Assembly (NCBI GenBank): GCA_036826635.1
Contig: DAISVY010000004.1
Coordinates: 124,001-188,000, forward strand
Reading direction: 5' to 3'
Length of the DNA stretch: 64,000 bases
Source: DAISVY01 sp036826635
GTDB taxonomy: Bacteria > Zixibacteria > MSB-5A5 > GN15 > FEB-12
The notes under the pieces are model-generated. The model was not told the origin of the DNA. It saw only the letters and a list, made by a program, of their open reading frames with translations, and ran no database searches. Of this stretch, positions 26,132-34,902 are shown piece by piece (the stretch's first letter is position 1; every line of letters starts with the position of its first letter). The position numbers were made by a program, and so were the translations under genes.

Positions 26132-27202
26132 CTATCTAACCTTCCTGCCCTGAACGCGGTAGATGTGAGCCAATACCTCGGCCACCGCCCGGTACAGACT
26201 GGCCGGAACCATTTGACCGACCTCGCACATTTTCAGCAGGGCTCGGGCCAGCGGTTTATCCTCGACTATCGGAATACCGTGCTTGCGTGCGATCTCCTTG
26301 ATCTTCTGAGCCACCAAACGTTGTCCCTTGGCCACCACAACCGGCGCTTGCATCGCCTGGGCGTCGTATTTCAGTGCCACCGCCACCTCGGTCGGGTTCG
26401 TCACGACCACATCGGCCGTAGGCACGGCGGACATCATTCGCCGTCTCGACGCCGCACGCTGAATCTGTCGGATACGTGATTTGGTTTGAGGAGAACCTTC
26501 GGTGTTCTTCATCTCATCCTTGATTTCCTGCTTGGACATCCGGATGGATTTCTCGAATTCATAACGTTGATAGAGGAAATCGATGATAGCGATCACCAGA
26601 ATAGCCACGCCGATCTTAAGAGCGGTAGTCACCACCAGTCGACCGATGGTCGCACCCAACTGGGCCGGGCTCATGTCGGCAAGAGTGAAGAAGCCATCGA
26701 ACTCGCTGCGAAGAACGAAATAAGCCACCACTGCCACCAGCAGCAGTTTTAACGGATCACGCACCAGTTGCACGGCGGACTTCATCGAAAACAGCTTCTT
26801 CAATCCGCTGATCACGTTCAGCTTTTCGAAATTCGGTTCCAGCGACTTGGTACTGATCTTGAAACCGACCTGCAGAACGTTGACACTGACCCCGATAACG
26901 ATCATGGCCAGAAACACGGGAATGACGGTCAGCATGAAACTTGAGAGATAACGACCGAACACGGTGTAAAACGTACTGTCGGACGACGCTATGGTCGGCG
27001 CATTGGCCATGGTGTAACTCATGGTGTCCATCACGCGCCCCACCACCATCGGGCCGAGAGCAAACAAAGCCGTGAAGCCCAGGCAAATAACGACCGCAGC
27101 ATTGAGATCCGGCGACTTGGCTACCTGACCCCGCTCGCGTGCCTGCTCCCGTCGTTTGGGAGTAGCTTTCTCTGTTCTTTCCTGGAAACTGTCGTCGGCC
27201 AT
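26132..27202 (-). CDS. flhB: Flagellar export specificity switch FlhB (NPTE variant)
   Basis: The 356-residue protein begins with the typical ERTEKATPKRREQARERGQV. Four membrane helices and a cytoplasmic domain follow. The self-cleavage loop reads VVVTNPTEVAVALKY: the family's NPTH motif is NPTE here, confirmed in the DNA at about 26390-26401. Asn and Pro, between which cleavage occurs, are intact, but the conserved His is Glu. FlhB switches export from hook to filament substrates together with FliK. It follows fliR by 6 bp. Confidence 0.95.
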   Translation of the reverse strand: MADDSFQERTEKATPKRREQARERGQVAKSPDLNAAVVICLGFTALFALGPMVVGRVMDTMSYTMANAPTIASSDSTFYTVFGRYLSSFMLTVIPVFLAMIVIGVSVNVLQVGFKISTKSLEPNFEKLNVISGLKKLFSMKSAVQLVRDPLKLLLVAVVAYFVLRSEFDGFFTLADMSPAQLGATIGRLVVTTALKIGVAILVIAIIDFLYQRYEFEKSIRMSKQEIKDEMKNTEGSPQTKSRIRQIQRAASRRRMMSAVPTADVVVTNPTEVAVALKYDAQAMQAPVVVAKGQRLVAQKIKEIARKHGIPIVEDKPLARALLKMCEVGQMVPASLYRAVAEVLAHIYRVQGRKVR

Positions 27203-27208
27203 GCGGGA

Positions 27209-28030
27209 TCACACCCTTCCCATCGACAGAAGCAACTCTGTTACCGAATTGTTGAGATAAACCGTCGACTTTTCCAGGACGTACGAGAAGATGGGCAGCG
27301 ACAACGCCACCACCATCAGCCCCAAACCTACCTTGAGAGGAAAACCGACGACGAAAACGTTCATGGTCGGCATCAGCTTGGATATCGTCCCGAGTGTGAC
27401 ATCGGTAAGCACCAATGTTACTATCACCGGCGAGGCAATTTTGATGGCCAGCACGAGCACATAGGCCGAATAGACTATCATCATCTCGGCCGTTCCCGCC
27501 TGAACCTGCATCTGACCCGGGGGAATAACCGTAAGACTGTCGTTGAAAGCCCGAATGACAAGGTGGTGACCGTTGATGGCCAGAAATATGAGGCTGGCCA
27601 TAAGAATCCAGAAACGGCCGATAATGGCCACCTGGCCATCGGCATTGGGATCAAAAGCCTGAGCGATGACCAGCCCGATCTGAAAACCGGTAATCGCACC
27701 CGCCATCTCGGCGGCCTTGAACAACAGCCGAAAGAAAAAGCCGATCAGAATACCTACCATGAGTTCCCGCAACACCATCCCCGCCAGCGTGCCGAGATCG
27801 GCAGCCATCGGGACACTCTCGGGCGGCACGGACGGCATCGCCACAAGCGCAAACAGAATCACCAAACCGACTTTGATCTTGTTGGGAATCTGGCTGTGCC
27901 CGAGAACGGGAGCCGTCAGAAGCAGGCCTGAAGCTCGAATAAGAAGCATCAGGAAAACCTGCAACTCTGCGGTACCGTAGGTGATGAAATCAAACAACTC
28001 GTAATCCTTACATTCTGGGCTTATCGACAC
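27209..28030 (-). CDS. fliR: Flagellar export protein FliR
   Basis: The 273-residue membrane protein has six predicted helices and family sequence such as FLMLLIRASGLLLTAPVLG and RELMVGILIGFFFRLLFKAAEMAGAITGFQIG in segments. FliR forms the export gate with FliP and FliQ. It starts with GTG without a clear Shine-Dalgarno. A 183-bp gap separates it from fliQ, unusual for this tightly packed cluster. Confidence 0.94.
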   Translation of the reverse strand: MSISPECKDYELFDFITYGTAELQVFLMLLIRASGLLLTAPVLGHSQIPNKIKVGLVILFALVAMPSVPPESVPMAADLGTLAGMVLRELMVGILIGFFFRLLFKAAEMAGAITGFQIGLVIAQAFDPNADGQVAIIGRFWILMASLIFLAINGHHLVIRAFNDSLTVIPPGQMQVQAGTAEMMIVYSAYVLVLAIKIASPVIVTLVLTDVTLGTISKLMPTMNVFVVGFPLKVGLGLMVVALSLPIFSYVLEKSTVYLNNSVTELLLSMGRV

Positions 28031-28213
28031 TTGAGCTATTTCAAGCCTTGTGCCGAAATGAAACGATTAAACCCACTAACGTAAGGCGTTGCCACCCCGC
28101 AAGTTACGATAACACTAAAAGGAGGGCCGGGCGAAGAAAGCCCGAGCAAAGGAAATTATTGCCGCGGCTGTTGGAAAAATGTTCACGACTGGTCAGAGAG
28201 AGGACAGAACCGC

Positions 28214-28483
28214 TCAACCGACAAGAGTGGGGATTAGCTCGAACATATGGCGGGCGAAATCGGTCAGTTTGTTTATCATCCAGGGCAGAAAAACCAGCAG
28301 AGCCAGCCCCACGGCGAGGATTTTGGGGACGAAAGTCAAAGTCATTTCGTTGATCTGTGTCACGGCCTGAAAAATGGAGATTATCAAACCGATTATCAGT
28401 CCGAACGCCAGCATCGGTCCGGCGACCAAAAGAGTAATGGTAAGAGCCTCACGGCCTATAGCTACGACCATTTGCGGTGTCAC
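28214..28483 (-). CDS. fliQ: Flagellar export protein FliQ
   Basis: An 89-residue protein with two membrane helices (LTITLLVAGPMLAFGLIIGL and VGLALLVFLPWMINKL) joined by the conserved QINEMTLTFVPK loop. It starts with GTG behind AAAAGGAGACG. It is part of the FliPQR gate. In the 183 bp after its stop a small hairpin (CGGGC/GCCCG) is followed by CCTCCTTTTAG, a poor terminator. Confidence 0.95.
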   Translation of the reverse strand: MTPQMVVAIGREALTITLLVAGPMLAFGLIIGLIISIFQAVTQINEMTLTFVPKILAVGLALLVFLPWMINKLTDFARHMFELIPTLVG

Positions 28484-28504
28484 GATTTCGTCTCCTTTTC
28501 CAAC

Positions 28505-29257
28505 CTATACCTGGAATGACTGAACCAGCGATTTAACCAGCAGATACCAACCGTCCACGAGTACGAACAGAAGAATCTTGAACGGCAACGACACGATGAT
28601 CGGCGGCAGCATCATCATACCCATCGACATGAGGACCGAAGCTACGACCATATCGATCACCAGGAAGGGGATAAAGATGACAAAACCGATCTGGAAAGCG
28701 GTGGTCAGCTCGGAGATAACAAAGGCCGGCACGACCACATGCAACGGCACGGCGTCGGCATTTTCGGGGGCTTCCAGTCCGGCGATATCGACGAACAGGG
28801 CCAGGTCACGTTCCCGCGTCTGAGCCAGCATAAAATCACGGAATGGCGCCACCGCTTTATCGTAGGCCTCTTCCCCCGAAATTTGTTCTTCCATGTACGG
28901 TTTGATACCCTCGGTATAGGCTTTGTCGGCCACCGGTGTCATGATGAAAAACGTCAGGATCAAGGCTAAACCCACCAGCAACTGATTCGGCGGCATCTGA
29001 CTCGCCCCCATGGCATTGCGAAGAAACGACAATACCACGGTCATGCGAATGAACGATGTAACCATGATCAGCAGAGACGGAGCCAGAGCCAGCACCGTAA
29101 GAAGCAGGACGATTTGCAAAGTCGTGGAAAGATCGGAGGGATCGGTGGCTTCCCCTACTTCCACGGAAACCTTGGGCAGCGTTTGCGCGGCAAGATTGGT
29201 GCTCAACAGCACACAGATGCCCGCGCCGGATGCGATTAGTCTAAGCAGTTTTTTCAT
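28505..29257 (-). CDS. fliP: Flagellar export protein FliP
   Basis: The 250-residue protein has a cleavable signal peptide (about 1-24, ending LAAQT), as FliP often does. Four membrane helices carry family blocks SFIRMTVVLSFLRNAMGASQ, PPNQLLVGLALILTFF and FLVIDMVVASVLMSMGMMML. FliP forms the core of the export channel with FliQ and FliR. AGGAT precedes the ATG. An 89-bp gap separates it from fliO. Confidence 0.95.
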   Translation of the reverse strand: MKKLLRLIASGAGICVLLSTNLAAQTLPKVSVEVGEATDPSDLSTTLQIVLLLTVLALAPSLLIMVTSFIRMTVVLSFLRNAMGASQMPPNQLLVGLALILTFFIMTPVADKAYTEGIKPYMEEQISGEEAYDKAVAPFRDFMLAQTRERDLALFVDIAGLEAPENADAVPLHVVVPAFVISELTTAFQIGFVIFIPFLVIDMVVASVLMSMGMMMLPPIIVSLPFKILLFVLVDGWYLLVKSLVQSFQV

Positions 29258-29346
29258 ATCCTATATGCTCTTTGCTGGCAACGGCGGCAACTTCCCTGTC
29301 ACGCGCCGGTTCTCGGGTCACTCGTAAGCGACTCGATTGCCGGGAT

Positions 29347-29940
29347 TTACGATTCCAGAACCGTACCCTTCCTTCTCAGGTTCAGTCGGCCTATTTTGGC
29401 CGAAGCCGTTTTCAAAACATGTCCGAAGCTCTCGAAGCTCTCGGCCCTCGGAGTTTCCGACGTTGTCGCCAACGCCCGGGCGGTTTCCTCGGCATCGAGT
29501 TCGGTCAACATCGATACCTGATGGTCGGTAACGCCCACCAGTACGGAACGATCAGCCACCTTTATCAGTGAGACGGTCTTACGCGGCCCCAGATACACGG
29601 TCTTAAGCACTTCCAGCGCGTCCTCGCAACTGACCCCCCCGTGACGGCGGTTCATCAACCGTTTGAGCAGGTACAACCCAGCATAAACGGCCACCAGCAC
29701 CAACACCAGGGCACTGACCATCTTGACCATTGCTCCGAAAACACCACTCTCGGTCTTCGCATTATCCGTCAGGCTACCCGGCGTCGCTGATCCCGACTCC
29801 ATGTCAGTGATCTGTCCCACCGGATTACGGTCAGCCTGAGCCTGCTGGACGTTGATCGCAAACAAACCCACAATAGCCAGACCGACAATGGCGACCAGCA
29901 TGATGAGCAGGCGACGATTCTGTTTTCTATTCTTCAGCAA
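29347..29940 (-). CDS. fliO: Flagellar biosynthesis protein FliO
   Basis: This 197-residue protein has an N-terminal hydrophobic segment (MLVAIVGLAIVGLFAI), a short periplasmic stretch and a second membrane helix (MVSALVLVLVAVYAGLYLLK). A FliO-type cytoplasmic domain follows with YLGPRKTVSLIKVADRSVLV and GVTDHQVSMLTELD. It assists FliP assembly. The frame begins at TTG 29940, inside fliN; an in-frame ATG at 29901 would keep the first hydrophobic segment and is a plausible alternative start. Confidence 0.85.
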   Translation of the reverse strand: MLKNRKQNRRLLIMLVAIVGLAIVGLFAINVQQAQADRNPVGQITDMESGSATPGSLTDNAKTESGVFGAMVKMVSALVLVLVAVYAGLYLLKRLMNRRHGGVSCEDALEVLKTVYLGPRKTVSLIKVADRSVLVGVTDHQVSMLTELDAEETARALATTSETPRAESFESFGHVLKTASAKIGRLNLRRKGTVLES

Positions 29941-30559
29941 GGGATTTCAGCCTTTCTTCCGGGGTCATCAACTGAGTGACGCGCAGGCCGAAGTTTTCAT
30001 CGACCACAACCACCTCACCCCTGGCCACCACCTTGTAGTTGACCAACAGGTCGACCGGTTCGCCGGCCAGTTTGTTCAACTCCACGACCGACCCGGGACC
30101 AAGCGCCAGGATATCGGATATGGACATTTTGGTCCGCCCGAGTTCAATCGATATCGGCAGGTCAACGTCCATCAACAAATCTATATTCCGAGGCTCGTTA
30201 CTGCCGGCCGGATCCTGCAGATGCTGAAACTCCGCTCTGGAAACCGAAGCCGATCCGAAATTAATATCATCCAGGCTGGCCGAAGACTCGTCGTTCGGCA
30301 ACCCTTCGAGCATTTTCATCATGGCCGCTTCGGCGTCTTCTTCACCGACATCACCTTCGTTGACGACTTTTAATTCGTCTTCCGAAGCCGCTTCTCCCGA
30401 GAGTTCTTCCATATTTTCCGATTCGGCCTCTTCGGGCGTCGCCTCAGCCGCTTCTTCGGCGGCCGCATCTACCTCGACATCGGCGGCCTGAACCGCTTCG
30501 TTCTGTTCCTGTGAAGCTTCGTTCTCGTCCGGAACGTCCATGTTCTTTTCGTCAGTCAT
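29927..30559 (-). CDS. fliN: Flagellar switch protein FliN
   Basis: A 210-residue protein whose C-terminal 80 residues form the SpoA/FliN domain (LMDVDLPISIELGRTKMSIS, VVELNKLAGEPVDLLVN). The N-terminal 125 residues are unusually acidic and Ala/Glu-rich, unlike the compact E. coli FliN (137 residues). FliN completes the C ring and helps the export ATPase dock. It overlaps fliM by 8 bases and has GGAGAGC before the ATG. Confidence 0.93.
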   Translation of the reverse strand: MTDEKNMDVPDENEASQEQNEAVQAADVEVDAAAEEAAEATPEEAESENMEELSGEAASEDELKVVNEGDVGEEDAEAAMMKMLEGLPNDESSASLDDINFGSASVSRAEFQHLQDPAGSNEPRNIDLLMDVDLPISIELGRTKMSISDILALGPGSVVELNKLAGEPVDLLVNYKVVARGEVVVVDENFGLRVTQLMTPEERLKSLAEE

Positions 30560-31556
30560 TTTTGCTCTCCTCTGCGACCGTATCCCGCACGCTCAACACT
30601 TGAAAAGCGCGCTTCTTACCGGAAAGTCCCGGACGGCCGGTGTATTTCTGACGTCGGTTGACGGTAATGGCTATCGGCATGTCTATCTTTTTCTCCGAGG
30701 GTACGATATCCCCCACCTTGAGCATCAGGAAATCACGCATCTTGATACGGGAATTAAGAAGCACCGCGGCCACGTTGGCTTCCACACGCTTGACGTTGTG
30801 GCTGTTGATGGCGCGGTCTTCATCCATATTTTTCTTTTTGGTGGCGTCGATCCAGTTCTGAGCCGACAGCTTGGTCACAATCGGCTCCAGCGAAACGTAG
30901 GGGTAACAAATCGTCAACAACCCGGTTGCCTGGAACAGCTTGACCTGGAACGATATCACCACGACCGTTTCGCCGGGTGGTACGATCTGAATGAATTGCG
31001 GGTTATTCTCGTAGCTTTTCTGGTCAATATCGATCCTGACCAGGTGTTCCCACGATTTCGTCAACTCCAGATACAAACGCTGCACGAGCGTGGCCATAAC
31101 CGACCGCTCGATACCGGTCAGCTCGCGCTCCGTTTCCATGATTTTACCGTGTCCGCCGAACATCCGATCGATGATGGAGAATGTCAGGGCGGGGTTGAAA
31201 TCCACCAGACAGACACCATCCAGAGGCGGGGCGGAAAAAGTATACGTGCACGACGGCGACACCAAAGACATGATGAATTCGGAGTACGTAATCTGGTCGA
31301 CCGACACCAGATCAACGTCGGCGATAGTACGAAGGATCGTCGACAGCGCCGAACCGAAATGGCCGGCGAAGTTGTCGTGCATGTTTTCCAGCGTACGTAT
31401 TTGATCTTTGGAAACGCGGTTGGGGTGCTTGAAGTCGTAGGCGACTACGGAACGCAGACGTTCGTCTTCGAACTCCCCGGCTTCGGCTTCCAGATCGCCG
31501 CTGGTGACGGTTGTCAACAGAGCATCAATTTCATCCTGTGAGAGAATCTTAGCCAC
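30552..31556 (-). CDS. fliM: Flagellar switch protein FliM
   Basis: The 334-residue switch protein starts with the CheY-binding N-terminal element LSQDEIDALLTTV. The CheC-like middle domain follows (about 40-240, MHDNFAGHFGSALSTILR and MFGGHGKI). The C-terminal SpoA domain ends with VRDTVAEE. GTG start. FliM links chemotactic CheY-P to motor direction. It lies 12 bp after fliL. Confidence 0.95.
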   Translation of the reverse strand: MAKILSQDEIDALLTTVTSGDLEAEAGEFEDERLRSVVAYDFKHPNRVSKDQIRTLENMHDNFAGHFGSALSTILRTIADVDLVSVDQITYSEFIMSLVSPSCTYTFSAPPLDGVCLVDFNPALTFSIIDRMFGGHGKIMETERELTGIERSVMATLVQRLYLELTKSWEHLVRIDIDQKSYENNPQFIQIVPPGETVVVISFQVKLFQATGLLTICYPYVSLEPIVTKLSAQNWIDATKKKNMDEDRAINSHNVKRVEANVAAVLLNSRIKMRDFLMLKVGDIVPSEKKIDMPIAITVNRRQKYTGRPGLSGKKRAFQVLSVRDTVAEESKND

Positions 31557-31568
31557 CGCAACCCGTCC

Positions 31569-32126
31569 CTACTGCAAAACGAAATCCGTGTAGTATACGC
31601 CGGATATCTCATCGGTATGCAAAAGCTTCGAGAGACGCCGCTTCACCTGATAACGAACGATCTCCTTCTGTCTGGCATCCGTCAATTCGGCCACTGTCTT
31701 GGACGAAAGAATCGTGATCAGGGCATCCCTGACCAGGGGCTCGCGTTCTTCGAACTCACTCGCGAGTTCCGGTGAACCGAGCTCGAAACCGAAAGACACG
31801 GACAAAAAGCGTGTCCCCCCGGTTCCGGCCGGGTTGACCACGATATCCTTAACGGCATAAAGCAGAGATGTCTCCGCACCGCCTTTTTCCTTGTCCGCTT
31901 TTTTCTCGGCATGGTTATCGGTCTCTTCGGTTGTCGCCTGGCCGCCGTCCGAACCTGACATCATAGGTTTAAGAACGAACAGCGCCAGCACCACGCCAAT
32001 AACAAGGACACCCAGACCGATACCTCCGAAGAGGATAAGTTTCTTCGATCCCCCGGAAGCTTTCTTTTCTTCGGTCCCGGCATCTTCTCCGACCTGAGCC
32101 GTGGTCTTCTCTTCATCCTGTGCCAT
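31569..32126 (-). CDS. fliL: Flagellar basal body protein FliL
   Basis: About 185 residues. A charged cytoplasmic N-terminus precedes one membrane helix (LILFGGIGLGVLVIGVVLAL). An acidic linker and a periplasmic domain follow, with VVNPAGTGGTRFLSVSFGFE and a C-terminal end typical of FliL (ISGVYYTDFVLQ). FliL supports stator function. ATG 32126 has GGGAG 7 nt upstream; an ATG 6 nt earlier overlaps the flbD stop. Confidence 0.92.
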   Translation of the reverse strand: MAQDEEKTTAQVGEDAGTEEKKASGGSKKLILFGGIGLGVLVIGVVLALFVLKPMMSGSDGGQATTEETDNHAEKKADKEKGGAETSLLYAVKDIVVNPAGTGGTRFLSVSFGFELGSPELASEFEEREPLVRDALITILSSKTVAELTDARQKEIVRYQVKRRLSKLLHTDEISGVYYTDFVLQ

Positions 32127-32128
32127 GG

Positions 32129-32353
32129 TCATCTCCCGTCAGAGTAACTGCCGCTGTCCGGCTCAACGACCCGGACAGCGGACAATCTCTTAAAACCGGC
32201 CACCCTATGGATGACCTCATCGATAGACTCCTTGACCATGATCTTCTTGCCGGTAGTCAGCGATATCATGGTGTCGGGAATCGCCTCAACGAACTCGATG
32301 AGATCGGCGTTTATGACCAGTTCCTGGTCGTTTATCCTGGTGACCTTTATCAT
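32129..32353 (-). CDS. flbD: FlbD/SwrD family flagellar protein
   Basis: A 74-residue protein starting MIKVTRINDQELVINADLIE and containing the family stretch TGKKIMVKESIDEVIHRV. These small proteins (FlbD, or SwrD in Bacillus) sit after flgE in many flagellar operons. In Bacillus SwrD affects motor power; the role here is inferred from family and place. It follows flgE by 8 bp. Confidence 0.88.
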   Translation of the reverse strand: MIKVTRINDQELVINADLIEFVEAIPDTMISLTTGKKIMVKESIDEVIHRVAGFKRLSAVRVVEPDSGSYSDGR

Positions 32354-32361
32354 CTAACAAA

Positions 32362-34365
32362 CTATCTCTTAAGGTTTACGAGTTCTTCCAGCATCGCGTC
32401 CGACGTGGTGATAATCCGGGAGTTGGCCTGGAACCCGCGCTGGGTTGTGATCATACTCGTGAATTCCTCGGCGATATCAACCGACGATGACTCCAGAGCA
32501 CCTGAAGTTATCGTTCCGGAAATCGTCGCACCGGCGATACCTTCCACCGCTTCACCGGAGTTCGGCGAGACCTGATACATCGAGTTACCGGCCTTCCGCA
32601 GACCTTGCTGGTTGTTGAAATCAGCCATCATGATCTGAGCCAGAACGCGCGTCACACCGTTAGAGAAAATCCCCGAGATGTTACCGGCCTGATCGATGGA
32701 TATCTCATCCAGAATACCGAGACCGTAACCATCCTGACTGACAATCGATGCCGAGTGACTACCCCCGCCCGAGAAACCGGTCAGACCGTCGAAATCGCCT
32801 ATCGTACCGACATCAAAGGCTATCTGCATGACGGATGCCCCGTTGTTGGGATCGATAGTCACCCCCGAAGCTCCGCCGAAATAATCAAAAGTGTTCAGAG
32901 AACCATCGGAGTTGAACAACACATACCCCGACTGACCGGCCGTGATTTCTTCTACGCCGGTGGTCGTGACATTCCATTCCCAGCGGTTCGATACGACCGA
33001 TTTGAAGAATTCGACGGTCATGGTGTGACGACTACCCTGTGAATCGTAGATATTGATCGAAGTCGCGTGCAGAGTCGGTTCGGTGTCAATCACCAGCGGG
33101 CTGCCACCCGTGGCTTCCAGGCCGTCGGTCCCGGTAGTAATATCGATACCGCCGCCACCCACACCGTCCAGACCTACCACCATACCGGTACGGTCGTCAA
33201 AAACCAGATCCAGAATGGTCGTAACAGGACCGGCCGCGGCTCCAAAACCGCGATCAGGCGTGAATACATCGGTAGCCACGTAAGTGGTTGCCGCGCCGCC
33301 GGCCGAGGTGAAACTGGCCCCGTCAAGGCCGAAGATAACACCAACGATATTACCTGCAACCGCACCGCCTCCGACTCCGGTGGTAACCGAACCGGCACTC
33401 GATGAGAAGAAGTAATCAGCATTGTCACCGGCTTTATCGCGCATGATTTTGACTTCACCGCCATCCAGTTCCGCCGTGATACCGTCGATCTGGTTAATGG
33501 CGTTGATCAGGTCCTGTATCGTGGAACCGGCGTTCAAACCGGCGATTACCTGACTGGAGCCACCATCAACGGAAATACCGAAATCGTCGAAAACAGTTAC
33601 GCCAAGTTCTCCCAGCGTCATGCTGCTACCCAACGCTCCGACCAAATCGTCACCGCCCAACCCGTCGTTACCGAGGTTCGAACCGGTGAACCCGGCCTGA
33701 ACCGCCTGATTACCGGTGATGGAAATCGTGTGGGTACCCCCCACGCCATCCACCGCGGTGCCACTGACAGCCACGACATTCGAGTTACCGGCTGAAGTAA
33801 GCGATGCCGCGGAATCGGACGCCGAAATATCGATGTTGTTGGCCATCCTTATAAGCGAGGTTGCGTTGGCCGGATCCTGCTGACCGAATGGCAGCGTGAT
33901 GTTGCCCGTGGTGGCCAGTGATGAAATCTCACCGGTGCTGTCGGCCATTCTGCCCTGGACGAACAGACCGGTGGCCGGATCGACCATGTTGGAATCGGCG
34001 TCAAAACCGAACGCTCCCGCTCTCGTGTAGTAAGTATTACCGTTGTGGTCGGCCAGAATGAAGAATCCCGACCCCTGAATCGCCAGGTCGGTTATCTGAC
34101 CCGTGGTCTCCAGTCCGCCCTGCTGGAACAGGTTGTCAACCGTGGATACCTGCATCCCCAGACCTAACTGGACGGGGTTGGTACCACCGGAAACGGAACT
34201 GGGTCGACCGGCACCCTTGTACGTTTGCACCAGGGCTTCCTGAAAATTGACCCGACCGGCTTTATATCCGATCGTGTTGACGTTGGCGATGTTGTTGCCA
34301 ATCACGTTCATCTTGGTCTGGTGATTTTTCAATCCGGTCACACCAGAAAACAGTGATGCCATCAT
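32362..34365 (-). CDS. flgE: Flagellar hook protein FlgE
   Basis: The 667-residue hook subunit has the N-terminal rod-like motif LKNHQTKMNVIGNNIANVNT and C-terminal FTSMITTQRGFQANSRIITT. It is longer than E. coli FlgE (about 400), with large Gly/Ser/Thr-rich middle domains (about 160-420) that would be exposed on the hook surface. ATG 34365 overlaps the stop of a 31-codon ORF (34362-34457) by ATGA, and its Shine-Dalgarno GGAGG is 10 nt upstream, beside a hairpin. Confidence 0.95.
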   Translation of the reverse strand: MMASLFSGVTGLKNHQTKMNVIGNNIANVNTIGYKAGRVNFQEALVQTYKGAGRPSSVSGGTNPVQLGLGMQVSTVDNLFQQGGLETTGQITDLAIQGSGFFILADHNGNTYYTRAGAFGFDADSNMVDPATGLFVQGRMADSTGEISSLATTGNITLPFGQQDPANATSLIRMANNIDISASDSAASLTSAGNSNVVAVSGTAVDGVGGTHTISITGNQAVQAGFTGSNLGNDGLGGDDLVGALGSSMTLGELGVTVFDDFGISVDGGSSQVIAGLNAGSTIQDLINAINQIDGITAELDGGEVKIMRDKAGDNADYFFSSSAGSVTTGVGGGAVAGNIVGVIFGLDGASFTSAGGAATTYVATDVFTPDRGFGAAAGPVTTILDLVFDDRTGMVVGLDGVGGGGIDITTGTDGLEATGGSPLVIDTEPTLHATSINIYDSQGSRHTMTVEFFKSVVSNRWEWNVTTTGVEEITAGQSGYVLFNSDGSLNTFDYFGGASGVTIDPNNGASVMQIAFDVGTIGDFDGLTGFSGGGSHSASIVSQDGYGLGILDEISIDQAGNISGIFSNGVTRVLAQIMMADFNNQQGLRKAGNSMYQVSPNSGEAVEGIAGATISGTITSGALESSSVDIAEEFTSMITTQRGFQANSRIITTSDAMLEELVNLKR

Positions 34366-34457
34366 GGTACATCTACCTCCTTGCGTACCCGCAAGGTCTC
34401 CCCATCTATAATGGGGTCCAACCTTGATTCGAGTTTCTTTCGTTTATCCTCAAACAT
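34362..34457 (-). CDS. 31-residue ORF translationally coupled to flgE
   Basis: ATG 34457 has AGGAACGAG about 4-7 nt upstream. The ORF encodes 31 residues (begins MFEDKRKKLESRLDP, ends RKEVDVP) and stops in TGA that overlaps the flgE ATG as ATGA. The charged sequence looks like a real short helical peptide. Two perfect hairpins and the flgE Shine-Dalgarno lie inside the ORF. It could be a regulatory leader peptide or a very small flagellar protein. I know no named family. Confidence 0.55.
   Translation of the reverse strand: MFEDKRKKLESRLDPIIDGETLRVRKEVDVP
34379..34416 (-). promoter_or_regulatory. Twin hairpins before the flgE ribosome-binding site
   Basis: Reading leftward, CCCCAT-TATAG-ATGGGG (34416-34400) is followed 3 nt later by CCTTGCG-GGTA-CGCAAGG (34396-34379). 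The second stem's 3' arm merges with the AAGGAGG Shine-Dalgarno of flgE, so folding would partly hide it. Both stems are perfect (6 and 7 bp). Confidence 0.6.
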
Positions 34458-34466
34458 ATCTCGTTC

Positions 34467-34871
34467 CTACAGAATCACGGCCGAATCAATCGAGGTCACC
34501 ACGCCTTCGCGGAGATTCTCTCGATCAAACGCCGTTATTACCGTCCGGTTCGCGACCGAAACGACCAGGGCCGTTTCATCGGTAAGGATCAACGTTTCTT
34601 TCGACCCTTTGGCTTCGGCTTTGTCCAGCGCCTCGGCTACACGGGTCAGTTGTTCGTCGGAAAACTCTATCCCGCGGGAATACAACCGCTCCCTGGCGTG
34701 ACGAGAGAAAACAACTCCGCGCGAATCGGCCAGTTCCCGTGAGAACATCTCTTTGAATGTCCCCTCGGTATTTTCCGAACGGTCGAGTTTCGTTTTCCCG
34801 CGACTAACGACCTCCGACAAGTCGAACGGGCGTTGATAATTGTTGATCCTCACTGCGTTCCCCGTGCTCAT
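34467..34871 (-). CDS. Flagellar operon protein, TIGR02530-like
   Basis: A 134-residue cytoplasmic protein containing FSRHARERLYSRGIEFSDEQ and a beta-strand end (LVVSVANRTVITAFD), characteristic of the small flagellar operon protein usually found between flgD and flgE. Its biochemical role is not established; proposed links are to hook assembly. ATG 34871 is chosen for GGAGAGGGTGAG before it. It lies 31 bp after flgD. Confidence 0.85.
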   Translation of the reverse strand: MSTGNAVRINNYQRPFDLSEVVSRGKTKLDRSENTEGTFKEMFSRELADSRGVVFSRHARERLYSRGIEFSDEQLTRVAEALDKAEAKGSKETLILTDETALVVSVANRTVITAFDRENLREGVVTSIDSAVIL

Positions 34872-34902
34872 CTCACCCTCTCCTTCTCTCCTCTTCTCCC
34901 TT

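Noticed and set aside
28070..28095. Sigma-54-like TGGCAACGCC in the fliR-fliQ gap
   Set aside because: The -12 GC is not at the required 10-nt spacing.
34458..34701. Plus-strand ORF at 34381-34701
   Set aside because: Antisense to the TIGR02530-like gene and the 31-codon ORF, with no Shine-Dalgarno or family features.
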